Assembly: GCA_944322345.1 (NCBI GenBank)
Contig: CALUOO010000018.1
Coordinates: 1 to 50,401 of the forward strand
From: an uncultured Bacteroides sp.
GTDB lineage: Bacteria; Bacteroidota; Bacteroidia; Bacteroidales; Bacteroidaceae
Direction: 5' to 3'
Length of the DNA: 50,401 nucleotides
Shown in pieces: positions 1 through 7,684 of the stretch. The notes beneath the pieces were generated by a model that saw only the letters and a program-made list of their open reading frames with translations, was not told where the DNA came from and made no database searches. Each line of letters begins with the position of its first letter. The first letter of the stretch is position 1. The position numbers and the translations under genes are program-made.

Positions 1-89
1 ACCGCTCGCTGGCTGCTGAACTGCTCGGCATCGGGCGCACCACACTATACGGCAAGATGAAACAATACGGCATCAAGTACAAGGAATAA
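1..89 (+). CDS. Sigma-54 activator, C-terminal Fis-type HTH (partial, RteB-like)
   Basis: The window opens inside a gene; only the last 28 codons are present (reading frame from base 3, stop TAA at 87-89). The visible peptide has the pattern of a Fis-type helix-turn-helix: an LAAELLGIGRTTLYGKM stretch, then a short basic tail ending KYKE. Such helices close the response-regulator form of sigma-54 activators, including RteB, which controls CTnDOT-like conjugative elements in Bacteroides. The RteB link is inference, from this tail and from the integrase and cargo genes that follow. Without the receiver and AAA domains it could be any sigma-54-dependent regulator. Confidence 0.6.
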   Translation, partial: RSLAAELLGIGRTTLYGKMKQYGIKYKE

Positions 90-116
90 GGCACGATTGC
101 CGCAGGTCAGAAACAG

Positions 117-448
117 GTTGCCCGACTTCGGAGAGGCAACTCGGCGGCAAGGCTTGCGAGAGTAACTCGCAAGGTTTTGAGTAACTCAAAACATACCTTG
201 CTGCTGCCACTTTTCGGCAGTAACCGAAAAGCCTTCGGGTAACTCGAAGGACACCTTGCTGTGCTTTTGAGAGCACAAGAAATCCGTCAATAAACGGATT
301 TGAACAAGTGTTGTAATTTCGGCTTTCAAAGCATCGTTTCCCGATGCCTATGCTGCCCAAAATAAGAACGGGAATAAGGTCGGTTGTAAGTCCGAACCTT
401 ATTTGAGAACGCAGGGAACGAAAGCTGGATTTTCACTTTCCCAAAGTG
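117..448. repeat. Array of short-loop hairpins with a 57-58-nt duplicated module
   Basis: At least nine inverted repeats with short loops follow one another. Paired arms are: 117-122/135-140; 153-160/166-173 (loop AGTAA); 174-181/185-192 (loop TAA); 210-217/224-231 (loop CAGTAA); 232-239/243-250 (loop TAA, one G-T pair); 260-265/272-277; 281-287/294-300 (loop CAATAA); 331-336/342-347; 373-383/392-403 (one bulge); 434-439/443-448. The pairs at 153-192 and 210-250 are two copies of one module (hairpin, hairpin, then ACCTTGCTG at 195 and 253), 57-58 bases apart. Their stem sequences are unrelated but each stem is complementary within itself. That pattern suggests selection on structure, in RNA or single-stranded DNA. 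Function unknown. Confidence 0.8.
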
Positions 449-864
449 CAGACCATAGCGTCATTTCGATGCCAATCTGTGCCAATTGCAGCCAAAATCC
501 GCCTCAGACCAATAGGGAAATGCAATTTTAGGCAAACACTTCCTCGCTTGTTCATAAGTGCATCGAACCAATGGTTTGCAAAAACGATGATGAACAAAAA
601 CGGATAATCAAGAAAGCAATTCTATACAGACAGGAAACAACATAGTTTCAATGGAACGCTGATTTGCTGTTGTACTGTTGTGCAGGTTTACTGTCGTACT
701 GGTTTACAACAGCGAAACATCAAATAGAGGTTTCAGCAATGGGGTGCAGATTTAGAGGGGGTAAAGTTTGGATGATGTAAATCGGTGGCACAATGTATTC
801 GCTTTTCAATGTGGCGATATACCAATGTCAAACTACAGATTGGAATAAAAACATCCTAAAGTTC
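449..864. other. Non-coding stretch upstream of the ATPase promoter
   Basis: I see no convincing gene, tRNA or strong hairpin here. A 61-codon open frame starts at 793, but it runs across the promoter at 865-893 and overlaps the next gene, so it is not credible. The stretch may be the 3' flank of the hairpin array plus upstream control DNA of the ATPase gene. Confidence 0.4.
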
Positions 865-893
865 TTTACAATCCAAGAAAAAGTGTATTTTTG
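865..893 (+). promoter_or_regulatory. Bacteroides-type promoter of the ATPase/TOTE operon
   Basis: TTTA at 865-868 and TATTTTTG at 886-893 are 17 bases apart. This fits the Bacteroides sigma-ABfr consensus (-33 TTTG-like, -7 TAnnTTTG). The start codon at 956 would lie about 55 bases downstream of the expected transcription start. Confidence 0.55.
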
Positions 894-955
894 CAAGCGC
901 AATAACCTTGAATATGTGAAATGTCAATGTAAAAATAAAGATGAATGCGTGAATT

Positions 956-2328
956 ATGAGAAGAAAGATATACGATAAACTGTTGGAATGGAAGAAGAAC
1001 CATAAAGGTGATACCGCCCTTCTGATAGAAGGAGCCAGACGTATAGGAAAAAGCTATATCGTGGAAGAATTCGCACGTAAGGAATATGCGTCTTACATTT
1101 TGGTGGATTTCAGTAAGGTAAATCCGCAAGTGATGGAGTTTTTCAACCTTTATTTGGATGACCTCGACATGCTTTTCATGAATTTGGAGCTTTACTTCAG
1201 GCGGAAGCTTACTCCACGTCAAACGAAAGACGAAGAAGCCCGTTCTTTAGTCATATTCGATGAAGTACAGTTTTGTCCTCGTGCCCGTGCAGCCATCAAG
1301 CATTTGGTGGCGGACCGACGTTATGATTACATTGAGACGGGTTCACTGATTTCGATTAAGAAGAATGTCAAGGACATTATGCTGCCTTCCGAAGAACACG
1401 CTATCGAAATGTTTCCGATGGACTTTGAGGAATTTTTGTGGGCTATGGGAGACGAGATGCTGATGCCTTACATACAGATGCGGTTTGACAAACGTCTTCC
1501 TATGGAGGCTTTCCACCGCCGGGCAATGGATTATTTCCGGCAATACTTGATTGTCGGGGGTATGCCGCAGGCTGTCGCCAAATATGTGGAAACGCGGGAT
1601 TTTGAAAAGGTAGATGAGGTGAAGCGTGACATATTGGCTCTTTATCGCAATGACATTCACAAATATGCAGACAATCAGGAAACCAAAGTTGCCGCTATTT
1701 TTGAGGAAATACCGGGACAGTTGCAGAAACATGAAAAGAAGTTTGTTTTGTCCGCCTTGCAGAGCGAAGCCCGTATGCGTGACTATTCGCAGGCTTTCTT
1801 TTGGTTAAGTGACGCCAAAATCATTAACTGCTGTTATAACTCAACGGAGCCTAGTATCGGGCTGAAACTGAATGAAGAACGCACCACGCTGAAATGCTAC
1901 ATGGGCGATACCGGACTGCTCATCAGCCATGCTTTCGACGAGCGGGGAATAGTAAGTGCAGACGTTTACCGGAAGCTGATGTTTGACAAGCTGGAAGTGA
2001 ACGAAGGTATGCTGGTGGAGAACATCGTAGCGCAGATGCTCCGTGCGGCAGGACACAAACTTTTTATTTCTTCAGCAACAGTTCACGGGCATCGGCAGAT
2101 GACCGCATGAAGATTGATTTCCTGATAGCCAAACCTGTAACGACCAGCAGGCATAATATTTCCCCCATAGAGGTGAAGTCCGGGCAACGTTACACACTGA
2201 ATTCATTGAGAAAGTGCATAGCCAAGTATGGCTCCCAGTTATCCACACCCTACGTGCTTCACGACAAGGATGTGAAAACAGAAGATGGCATTGTGTACCT
2301 ACCTTTATATATGACACCGTTGCTTTGA
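956..2328 (+). pseudogene. AAA ATPase with DUF4143 domain, broken by a frameshift
   Basis: The first frame encodes 384 residues with a Walker A motif (GARRIGKS, about residue 27) and a Walker B strand (LVIFDEVQ), then the helical linker and C-terminal nuclease-like region typical of AAA_14/DUF4143 ATPases. After HKLF (2061) it runs into an unrelated tail and stops at 2108. The correct continuation is in another frame: with one extra T in the run at 2061-2065, translation reads KLFYFFSNSSR, then DDRMKIDFLIAKP, and ends at 2328. The tail from 2107 to 2328 holds the IxxIEVKSG motif that closes this family. One base is therefore missing in a T5 run: a real mutation, phase variation or a sequencing error. 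The stop lies 5 bases before the TOTE gene, so the two look co-transcribed. The family is common in Bacteroides genomes and has no firm function. Confidence 0.85.
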
Positions 2329-2333
2329 ATGAT

Positions 2334-5177
2334 ATGGGAAAACAGCTTACATACCAAGAACTGTTGGCGGCATACAACAAACTTCTTATGGAAAATGAGC
2401 TTCTTCATAAGGAGGTAGACAGACTACAGTCTTTGCTCTGCAGCAAAGGTACTCACTTGACACAACCCATTATAAAGCGACATTTGTCTTTGGAAGAAAA
2501 AGTGGATGTGTTCCGCAATCTCTTCAAAGGACGTGAGGATGTATTCGCGCGGAGATGGTACAGCCGGACAAGCGGAAAATCCGGCTACCAGCCTGTATGT
2601 CGGAACGAATGGGATAGGCAATTGTGTGACAAGAAAAGATATAAATGTACGGAATGCCCCAACAGGGCTTTCAAGCCCTTGGAGTATGAGGATATCTATC
2701 GACATCTTGAAGGGAAGAGTTCGGACGGGCAGGATGTAATCGGTGCCTATGCCATTCTTGCCGACAATACGTGTAACTTCCTGTGCGCGGATTTTGATGA
2801 CAAGTCATGCGAACATGGATACAAGAAAGATGTGTTGGCGTATGTCGGGGTCTGCAAGGATTGGAATGTTCCTTGCTCCATTGAACGCTCCCGTTCCGGG
2901 AACGGCGCACATGTTTGGATGTTCTTTGAACAGCCGTTGCCTGCATCCAAGGCACGAAGGCTTGGAAATACGATATTGACGGAAGCGACAGAAAGATACG
3001 GAAGGATGGACTTCAAATCATACGACCGTTTCTTTCCTAATCAGGACAGGTTGCCTGATGGAGGATTCGGCAATTTGGTGGCGTTGCCACTGCAAGGCAA
3101 AGCCCGCAAGGAAGGGAACAGCGTGTTTGTGGACGAAAACTTCATGGCATACGAAGACCAATGGAATTATTTGCTTGAAATAAAACGGATATCCGAAGTG
3201 GCGGTTGACGCAATATTGGCAAAACATGAAACGGCTTCGGAATTGGGCGAGTTGTCTACTACCAGCGAGTCGAAACCTTGGGAGACACCTGTGCCTCAAA
3301 AGATTACTCAAAATGATTTCCCTGCCAATCCCTTCCTCATACGCTCCAATATGCTGTATATCCCCTTACAGGGATTTTCTGCAAAGGTCGTGAACCACCT
3401 AAAACGAACCGCGTCATTCAAAAATCCGGAGTTTTATGCCAGACAAGGTATGCGATTGTCCACTTACAATATTCCTCGCATCATCTCTTGTGCCGATATG
3501 GAAGACGATTACATTGCAATGCCTCGTGGATGTGAAGATGCGGTCGTTACACTTTTGGAAGATAACCAAGTAACTTATCGTATAGAAGACAAGACCTACC
3601 AAGGGAAGAATATAACTGTAGAGTTTAAAGGCAAGCTTCGTGAAGAACAGAAAGCGGCCATAACCAACTTGACTGCCCATAACAACGGAGTATTGAATGC
3701 CACCACCGCATTTGGCAAGACGGTTACGGCGATCGGTTTGATTGCTGAGCGGCAAGTAAACACGTTGATACTTGTACACACAAAAGCCTTGCTGGCCCAA
3801 TGGAAATCCCGCTTGGAAGAATTCCTGCAAATAGACTTTACGGAAGATGCCCTTCTTAAGAAACGTGGTCGTAGGAAAGTCTTTTCGCCATTCGGAACAT
3901 TGGATTCCAATGGAAATTCACTGCATGGAAAAATAGACATAGCCTTGATGCAATCCTGCTTGGAAGACAGTGGGGTAAAACCTTTTGTCCGGGATTACGG
4001 AATGTTGATTGTGGACGAATGCCATCATGTGTCAGCGGTAAATTTTGAACGGATACTGAAGTATGCCAACGCTCGCTATGTCTATGGATTGACAGCCACC
4101 TCAATCCGCAAGGACGGACATCAGCCTATCATCTTCATGCAATGCGGCCCAATCCGTTATTCGGCAGACGCAAAAGCTCAAATGGCATCCCAGACATTCA
4201 CACGTCTGCTTGTTCATCGCTTTACTTCTTATAGGGAGTTGACGGATGATAAGTCCACTTATGCCCGGATGGTTCAGAAAATGGCTGAAGATGAAAATAG
4301 GAACGGACTTATAATAGAGGATGTATGCGTGGCTCTGAAAGAAGGACGTTCACCAATTGTACTGACCAACCTTACCGCCCATGTCAAAACATTGGCAAAC
4401 GCGTTAATACCACACTGTAAACATGTGGTTACTCTTGTCGGTTCCGAATCGGCAAAGGAGAAGCGTCAGGAAATGGAATACTTGCAAAACATGCCACTAT
4501 CGGAACCGCTTGTTATAGTAGCAACCGGGAAATATGTGGGTGAGGGTTTCGACTATCCCCGGTTGGACACCTTGTTCTTGGCATTGCCTGTCTCATGGAA
4601 AGGTATCATCGCGCAATATTCCGGACGGCTGCATCGGGAATATCCGGGTAAGAAAGAAGTTCAGATTTACGATTACATCGACATTCGCGTGCCGATGTGT
4701 GATGTGATGTACAAGCGTAGATTGAGAGGATATGCATCTGTCGGTTATCAGATTAAGTCAAACGCGCCAATAGACTTGTTCAACGAAAGTCAAAGCGTTA
4801 TTTTTAATGGACATACATACCAAAGTGAATTTTTCAAGGATTTACACCAGGCAAAGCGTTCGGTTGTCATTTCCGCTACAAAACTTTGGTTTGCCAAGCA
4901 CTCTTCCGTACTTGAGATGCTAAAAGAACTATCGGCGCGGGGTGTGGAAGCTGTCGCTTTTATCAAAAGTAATTTGGAAAAAGAGGAAAAGCTAAAAGGC
5001 ATAGGAGCAAGTATTAGGATTAATGACACATTGGCTATTGACGTTGCAATCATTGACAAATCCCTGATATGGTATGGCAATATTAACTATCTTGGTTACA
5101 ACACAGATGAAAACAATGCCATACGTATTTATGATTCAGCTTTGGCAGAGAATGTTTTGGAAGTGCTTTATACGTAA
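2334..5177 (+). CDS. TOTE-type primase / superfamily II helicase / PLD-like fusion protein
   Basis: The 947-residue protein starts at 2334, not at the open ATG at 2214, because 2214 lies inside the ATPase gene. Domains in order: an N-terminal coiled coil (about 5-35); a zinc cluster with C89, C98, C105 and C108; an archaeo-eukaryotic primase core with DFD (D153, D155), SGNGAH (H193) and PNQD (D238); a superfamily II helicase with Walker A AFGKT (K462) and DECHH (561-565); and a C-terminal PLD-like region. In the last, the expected HxKxxxxD reads A901-x-D903-x4-D908, so His and Lys are missing, while GNIN (915-918) remains. The zinc-primase-helicase order matches the family that domain databases name after TOTE conflict systems, thought to act in mobile-element or phage conflict. 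That role is inference here. Annotators often call such proteins DEAD/DEAH helicases or restriction subunits. It follows the broken ATPase by 5 bases. Confidence 0.85.
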   Translation: MGKQLTYQELLAAYNKLLMENELLHKEVDRLQSLLCSKGTHLTQPIIKRHLSLEEKVDVFRNLFKGREDVFARRWYSRTSGKSGYQPVCRNEWDRQLCDKKRYKCTECPNRAFKPLEYEDIYRHLEGKSSDGQDVIGAYAILADNTCNFLCADFDDKSCEHGYKKDVLAYVGVCKDWNVPCSIERSRSGNGAHVWMFFEQPLPASKARRLGNTILTEATERYGRMDFKSYDRFFPNQDRLPDGGFGNLVALPLQGKARKEGNSVFVDENFMAYEDQWNYLLEIKRISEVAVDAILAKHETASELGELSTTSESKPWETPVPQKITQNDFPANPFLIRSNMLYIPLQGFSAKVVNHLKRTASFKNPEFYARQGMRLSTYNIPRIISCADMEDDYIAMPRGCEDAVVTLLEDNQVTYRIEDKTYQGKNITVEFKGKLREEQKAAITNLTAHNNGVLNATTAFGKTVTAIGLIAERQVNTLILVHTKALLAQWKSRLEEFLQIDFTEDALLKKRGRRKVFSPFGTLDSNGNSLHGKIDIALMQSCLEDSGVKPFVRDYGMLIVDECHHVSAVNFERILKYANARYVYGLTATSIRKDGHQPIIFMQCGPIRYSADAKAQMASQTFTRLLVHRFTSYRELTDDKSTYARMVQKMAEDENRNGLIIEDVCVALKEGRSPIVLTNLTAHVKTLANALIPHCKHVVTLVGSESAKEKRQEMEYLQNMPLSEPLVIVATGKYVGEGFDYPRLDTLFLALPVSWKGIIAQYSGRLHREYPGKKEVQIYDYIDIRVPMCDVMYKRRLRGYASVGYQIKSNAPIDLFNESQSVIFNGHTYQSEFFKDLHQAKRSVVISATKLWFAKHSSVLEMLKELSARGVEAVAFIKSNLEKEEKLKGIGASIRINDTLAIDVAIIDKSLIWYGNINYLGYNTDENNAIRIYDSALAENVLEVLYT

Positions 5178-5210
5178 CGCTAAATTTTCTCTATTTTTCA
5201 GAGGAATAAC

Positions 5211-5242
5211 TTTGGTAATAAGGGATAAAAACACTACTTTTG
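5211..5242 (+). promoter_or_regulatory. Strong consensus promoter with no gene behind it
   Basis: TTTG at 5211-5214 and TACTTTTG at 5235-5242 are separated by 20 bases, a near-perfect Bacteroides promoter. Transcription would start near 5249 and run rightward, antisense into the truncated integrase. No credible gene starts downstream. It may be the stranded promoter of a gene lost when this junction formed, or it may drive an antisense RNA. Confidence 0.5.
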
Positions 5243-5321
5243 CAAATGAGAGAAGCGTTCTTTTGATTAGTGCAGAACATTGTAGAATATAGAAGCCCGC
5301 TGGTTTCCATATCGTTACCTG

Positions 5322-6416
5322 TTAAGCTGATAATCTTTGTAAGTTTCTTGTTTTCAATGAGTAAAAAGAAATGATATGTCTTGAGCAATGAAAGCTGATT
5401 TTCTTGGTGATGCCGCATTCCTTTATCATCTTTCCCATACGCTTGCATATTGACCAATAGTTGAGATTGGGAAATACAAGATTGTTTTCCTGAAAAGCCT
5501 TGTAACGCTCGATTATCTGCAAGGGAATATCCAGCAGCTTCACCTGAAACGGTACACCCGTCTTGTGTCGTTTGGAAATAATCCATTTCTCACCGTTCAC
5601 TTCCACAATCTGGTCGTTGCTTAATTCCTTTATATCCACGAATGAGAGGGCGGTAAAACTGGCGAAAACAAAAATATCACGGAGATAGGAGTTCTTGGGG
5701 TCTTTGAACTGAAATTCCATCAATGTTTTTAACTCATTCTCCGTCAGATATTCACGCTCTTTCGTGTTCGGGCTTATATGGAACTGGGCAAACGGATTCC
5801 TCGGTATATGTCCGTTGAAATGCGCCCGCATCACCACACCTTTCAGCCACATGCAGTTTTCCCATATCGAACCGTTGTGCAGTCCGGCTTCGTTGGAAAG
5901 GAACACGGCGAACTCCTTGATGAAGTCGGGCGTAAGTTCAGGCATGGAGATGTCGTTCCGCTTGTAATGTGACCTGATGAATGCCGCCACATGGTTTCTT
6001 GCCCGTACCCTTGCCATATAGGTAGCCCTGACCCTGTCTTTTCCGACACGCTTCTTGAACACTTCATTTTCCTTGTCGAAAGCACCGAGCAACGTTTCAT
6101 ACTCACCGCCCAATCCCTGATAGGCATTGCGTACCATTTCTGCCGTTACATAGGCTTCACGGTCGGATATACGCTGGTAATGCTTGATGATTTGAGCCTT
6201 GATGTTGTCAAGCGCAAGATTGGTTTCCCTCGCTTCCATACTCTTGCCCTTTGCCTTGTTCCCTTTGGCATCCCAAAGCTCTTTCGGGATAGTCCGCTTG
6301 CAGCTGAACTGTGCTACCGTACCATTGATTGTAACTCGTCCCATGATGGGGACAATTCCGTTCTTTTCCTTACTGCCGTTCACGTAGAACAGCACCTTGA
6401 ATGTGCTTCTTGCCAT
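5322..6416 (-). pseudogene. Tyrosine recombinase/integrase, CTnDOT-like, catalytic C-terminus lost
   Basis: The 364-residue frame has the N-terminal arm-binding and SAM-like core-binding regions, then a catalytic domain. TALSFVDI stands where most integrases have the first arginine; IntDOT is known to have Ser there too. The beta-hairpin lysine (KRHKTG) and the HxxR box (H343, R346 in HCSRH) are present. After H347 the sequence turns into IISFYSLKT and stops. The expected LGH helix and nucleophilic tyrosine are absent, and no other downstream frame encodes them. Family members usually reach about 400-410 residues, so roughly 45 are missing. The homology break lies near base 5375. The protein should be unable to cleave DNA, so the element is probably immobile by this route. 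The gene faces leftward, away from the lipoprotein genes, as expected for an integrase at an element end. Confidence 0.8.
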
Positions 6417-6435
6417 ACTCGTTTCTTTTTGGTTG

Positions 6436-6443
6436 CAAAACTA
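6436..6443 (-). promoter_or_regulatory. -7 box of the integrase promoter
   Basis: On the minus strand this reads TAGTTTTG, 20 bases upstream of the integrase start codon. It matches TAnnTTTG. No good -33 box is visible at the usual distance. Confidence 0.4.
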
Positions 6444-6509
6444 TAAATCAACGAGTTACCTATTGATAAGCAAAGCTGCGCAGAACGCCGCAAAATGAAA
6501 CAGGGACTG

Positions 6510-6651
6510 TTAAATCTGCACTTTCATCGGGTAATGATTAGGAAACCGTTCTTTTGCTTTAATCTGCTTTAAGACGGTTTTCAATTGTCTGCCCAACTTC
6601 TGCGTTTTTCTTCTAACTCCCTAATTATCAAATCCTGTTGCGTTAATCTGC
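6510..6651 (+). repeat. Three near-repeats upstream of the integrase (candidate arm-type sites)
   Basis: Copies of KTTAATCTGC-like sequence occur as TTAAATCTGC (6510-6519), TTTAATCTGC (6558-6567) and GTTAATCTGC (6642-6651), all in the same orientation. They lie between the integrase start and the first gene outside it. Tyrosine integrases of this group bind spaced arm-type direct repeats in such positions, so these may be attachment-site arms. I cannot place a core crossover site, because the other end of the element is not in the window. The rest of 6444-6697 shows nothing else. Confidence 0.4.
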
Positions 6652-6697
6652 TGCAATTCGGCGGATATTCCAGAGATTTTCTGTAAAAATGTAGGGA

Positions 6698-7090
6698 ATG
6701 AAAAAGATTAGTATTCTTAGTTTGCTTTGTGCCCTTTGTCTACTTACTTTAGGAAGCTGTAAAAGCTATAAATATGGGGCTGGTGAAGAAAATGTTCAAA
6801 AAAGTAATTTAACTTTTGGTGTTGTAAAATCGAAGATTTTTAAAGGAGAAACTACTCAAGATGAAATCCTAAAGATTTTTGGTGCACCTAATATGGTCAC
6901 TAAAAATAAGTCGAATAATGAAGTTTGGAGTTATAATCGGATGAGCGTAGTAAATAAAGGCGGTTATACAAATTTTGTTATGGGAGAACGTGCTTCTGTT
7001 AGTACTACTAGTCAATCTTTTGATTTGATTATAACGTTCAGTGAAAATGATGTAGTTGTGGACTATTCTGTTGTGGCGACAAGTTTTTAA
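6698..7090 (+). CDS. Small lipoprotein with SmpA/BamE-like fold
   Basis: This is a 130-residue protein. The N-terminus has a lysine pair, a hydrophobic stretch and the lipobox LTLGSC, so it should be exported and lipidated at Cys20. The middle region (about 43-75) reads as a hydrophobic VKSKIFKGETTQDEILKIFG stretch followed by GAPN, the pattern of SmpA/OmlA/BamE-like domains, in which a helix-GxP turn precedes strands. A short tail follows. It sits 20 bases before a second lipoprotein gene, and the pair is AT-rich compared with the core genes to the right. It may be the first chromosomal gene past the element or part of the accessory region. The fold call rests on this local pattern only; no specific function is assigned. 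Confidence 0.65.
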   Translation: MKKISILSLLCALCLLTLGSCKSYKYGAGEENVQKSNLTFGVVKSKIFKGETTQDEILKIFGAPNMVTKNKSNNEVWSYNRMSVVNKGGYTNFVMGERASVSTTSQSFDLIITFSENDVVVDYSVVATSF

Positions 7091-7110
7091 TTCTTTAAAA
7101 TATTTGTAAT

Positions 7111-7605
7111 ATGAAAAAAATCCATTTTTTATTTTTAGTAGTCTTGCTTTTAGCATCGTGTGGAACAACCAAGAAACAGGCAACTCCTAATGAAATTAAA
7201 ATGATGACAACAAAGCAGATAGAATCTGAATATAATACAGTATTTACTTCTGCTATAGCTTTGTTACAATCAGAAGGCTTTTTAGTGACATCTGCTGATA
7301 AAGAAACTGGTCTTATTAATGCTTCTAAGCAGGTTGATAATGAAAAAGCAAATTTGCAGAAATTTCTTTGGGGATCTGCTAAAGAAGCAAGCACAGCTCA
7401 GATTTCTTTTTTTGTAGAGAAACTAAATGATAATTTGACAGAGGTAAAACTTACGATTTATGAGGGAAGTATTGAGGCTTCTGAAGGAGGTTTTGGAGTA
7501 ATGAATAGAAATGTGAAAAATAGTATGGTTCAAGATGCAACTATATATGCCACATGGTTTAATAATTTGAAAGCAGAAATAGAAAGAAGAAAGGCGTTAC
7601 ATTAA
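7111..7605 (+). CDS. Hypothetical lipoprotein
   Basis: This is a 164-residue protein with a signal peptide and lipobox (LLLASC, Cys at about 17). The mature part is a single compact alpha/beta-looking domain: a helix around 33-54 (QIESEYNTVFTSAIALL), then GFLVTSADKETGLINAS, then two strands with ISFFVEKL and TEVKLTIYEG, and a C-terminal helix. The pattern of a helix followed by 'GF.v...d...GlI.a' recalls small outer-membrane lipoproteins that share a ligand-binding alpha/beta fold, but I do not recognise a named family. It lies 20 bases after the preceding lipoprotein gene, probably in one transcript, and is followed by a terminator. Confidence 0.65.
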   Translation: MKKIHFLFLVVLLLASCGTTKKQATPNEIKMMTTKQIESEYNTVFTSAIALLQSEGFLVTSADKETGLINASKQVDNEKANLQKFLWGSAKEASTAQISFFVEKLNDNLTEVKLTIYEGSIEASEGGFGVMNRNVKNSMVQDATIYATWFNNLKAEIERRKALH

Positions 7606-7625
7606 GTAATATCATATTTTCAACA

Positions 7626-7677
7626 AGGGCTTTTGGGGGGATTTTTAATAATTGCTCTTCCTAAAAGCCTTTTTTTA
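7626..7677 (+). terminator. Rho-independent terminator of the lipoprotein pair
   Basis: Arms GGCTTTTGGG (7628-7637) and its near-complement at 7660-7669 form a 10-bp stem with one G-T pair, followed by a run of seven T. Confidence 0.65.
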
Positions 7678-7684
7678 TTTTAAA

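Noticed and set aside
73-360. 95-codon open frame on the minus strand across the hairpin array
   Set aside because: It is produced by the inverted repeats; no family resemblance, and it overlaps the end of the activator gene.
793-978. 61-codon open frame upstream of the ATPase
   Set aside because: It spans the promoter at 865-893 and overlaps the ATPase start; composition is not protein-like.
2061-2070. Programmed -1 frameshift in the ATPase gene
   Set aside because: The T run does not form a proper X-XXY-YYZ slippery site in the zero frame and no downstream stimulator is evident; a plain one-base deletion is simpler.
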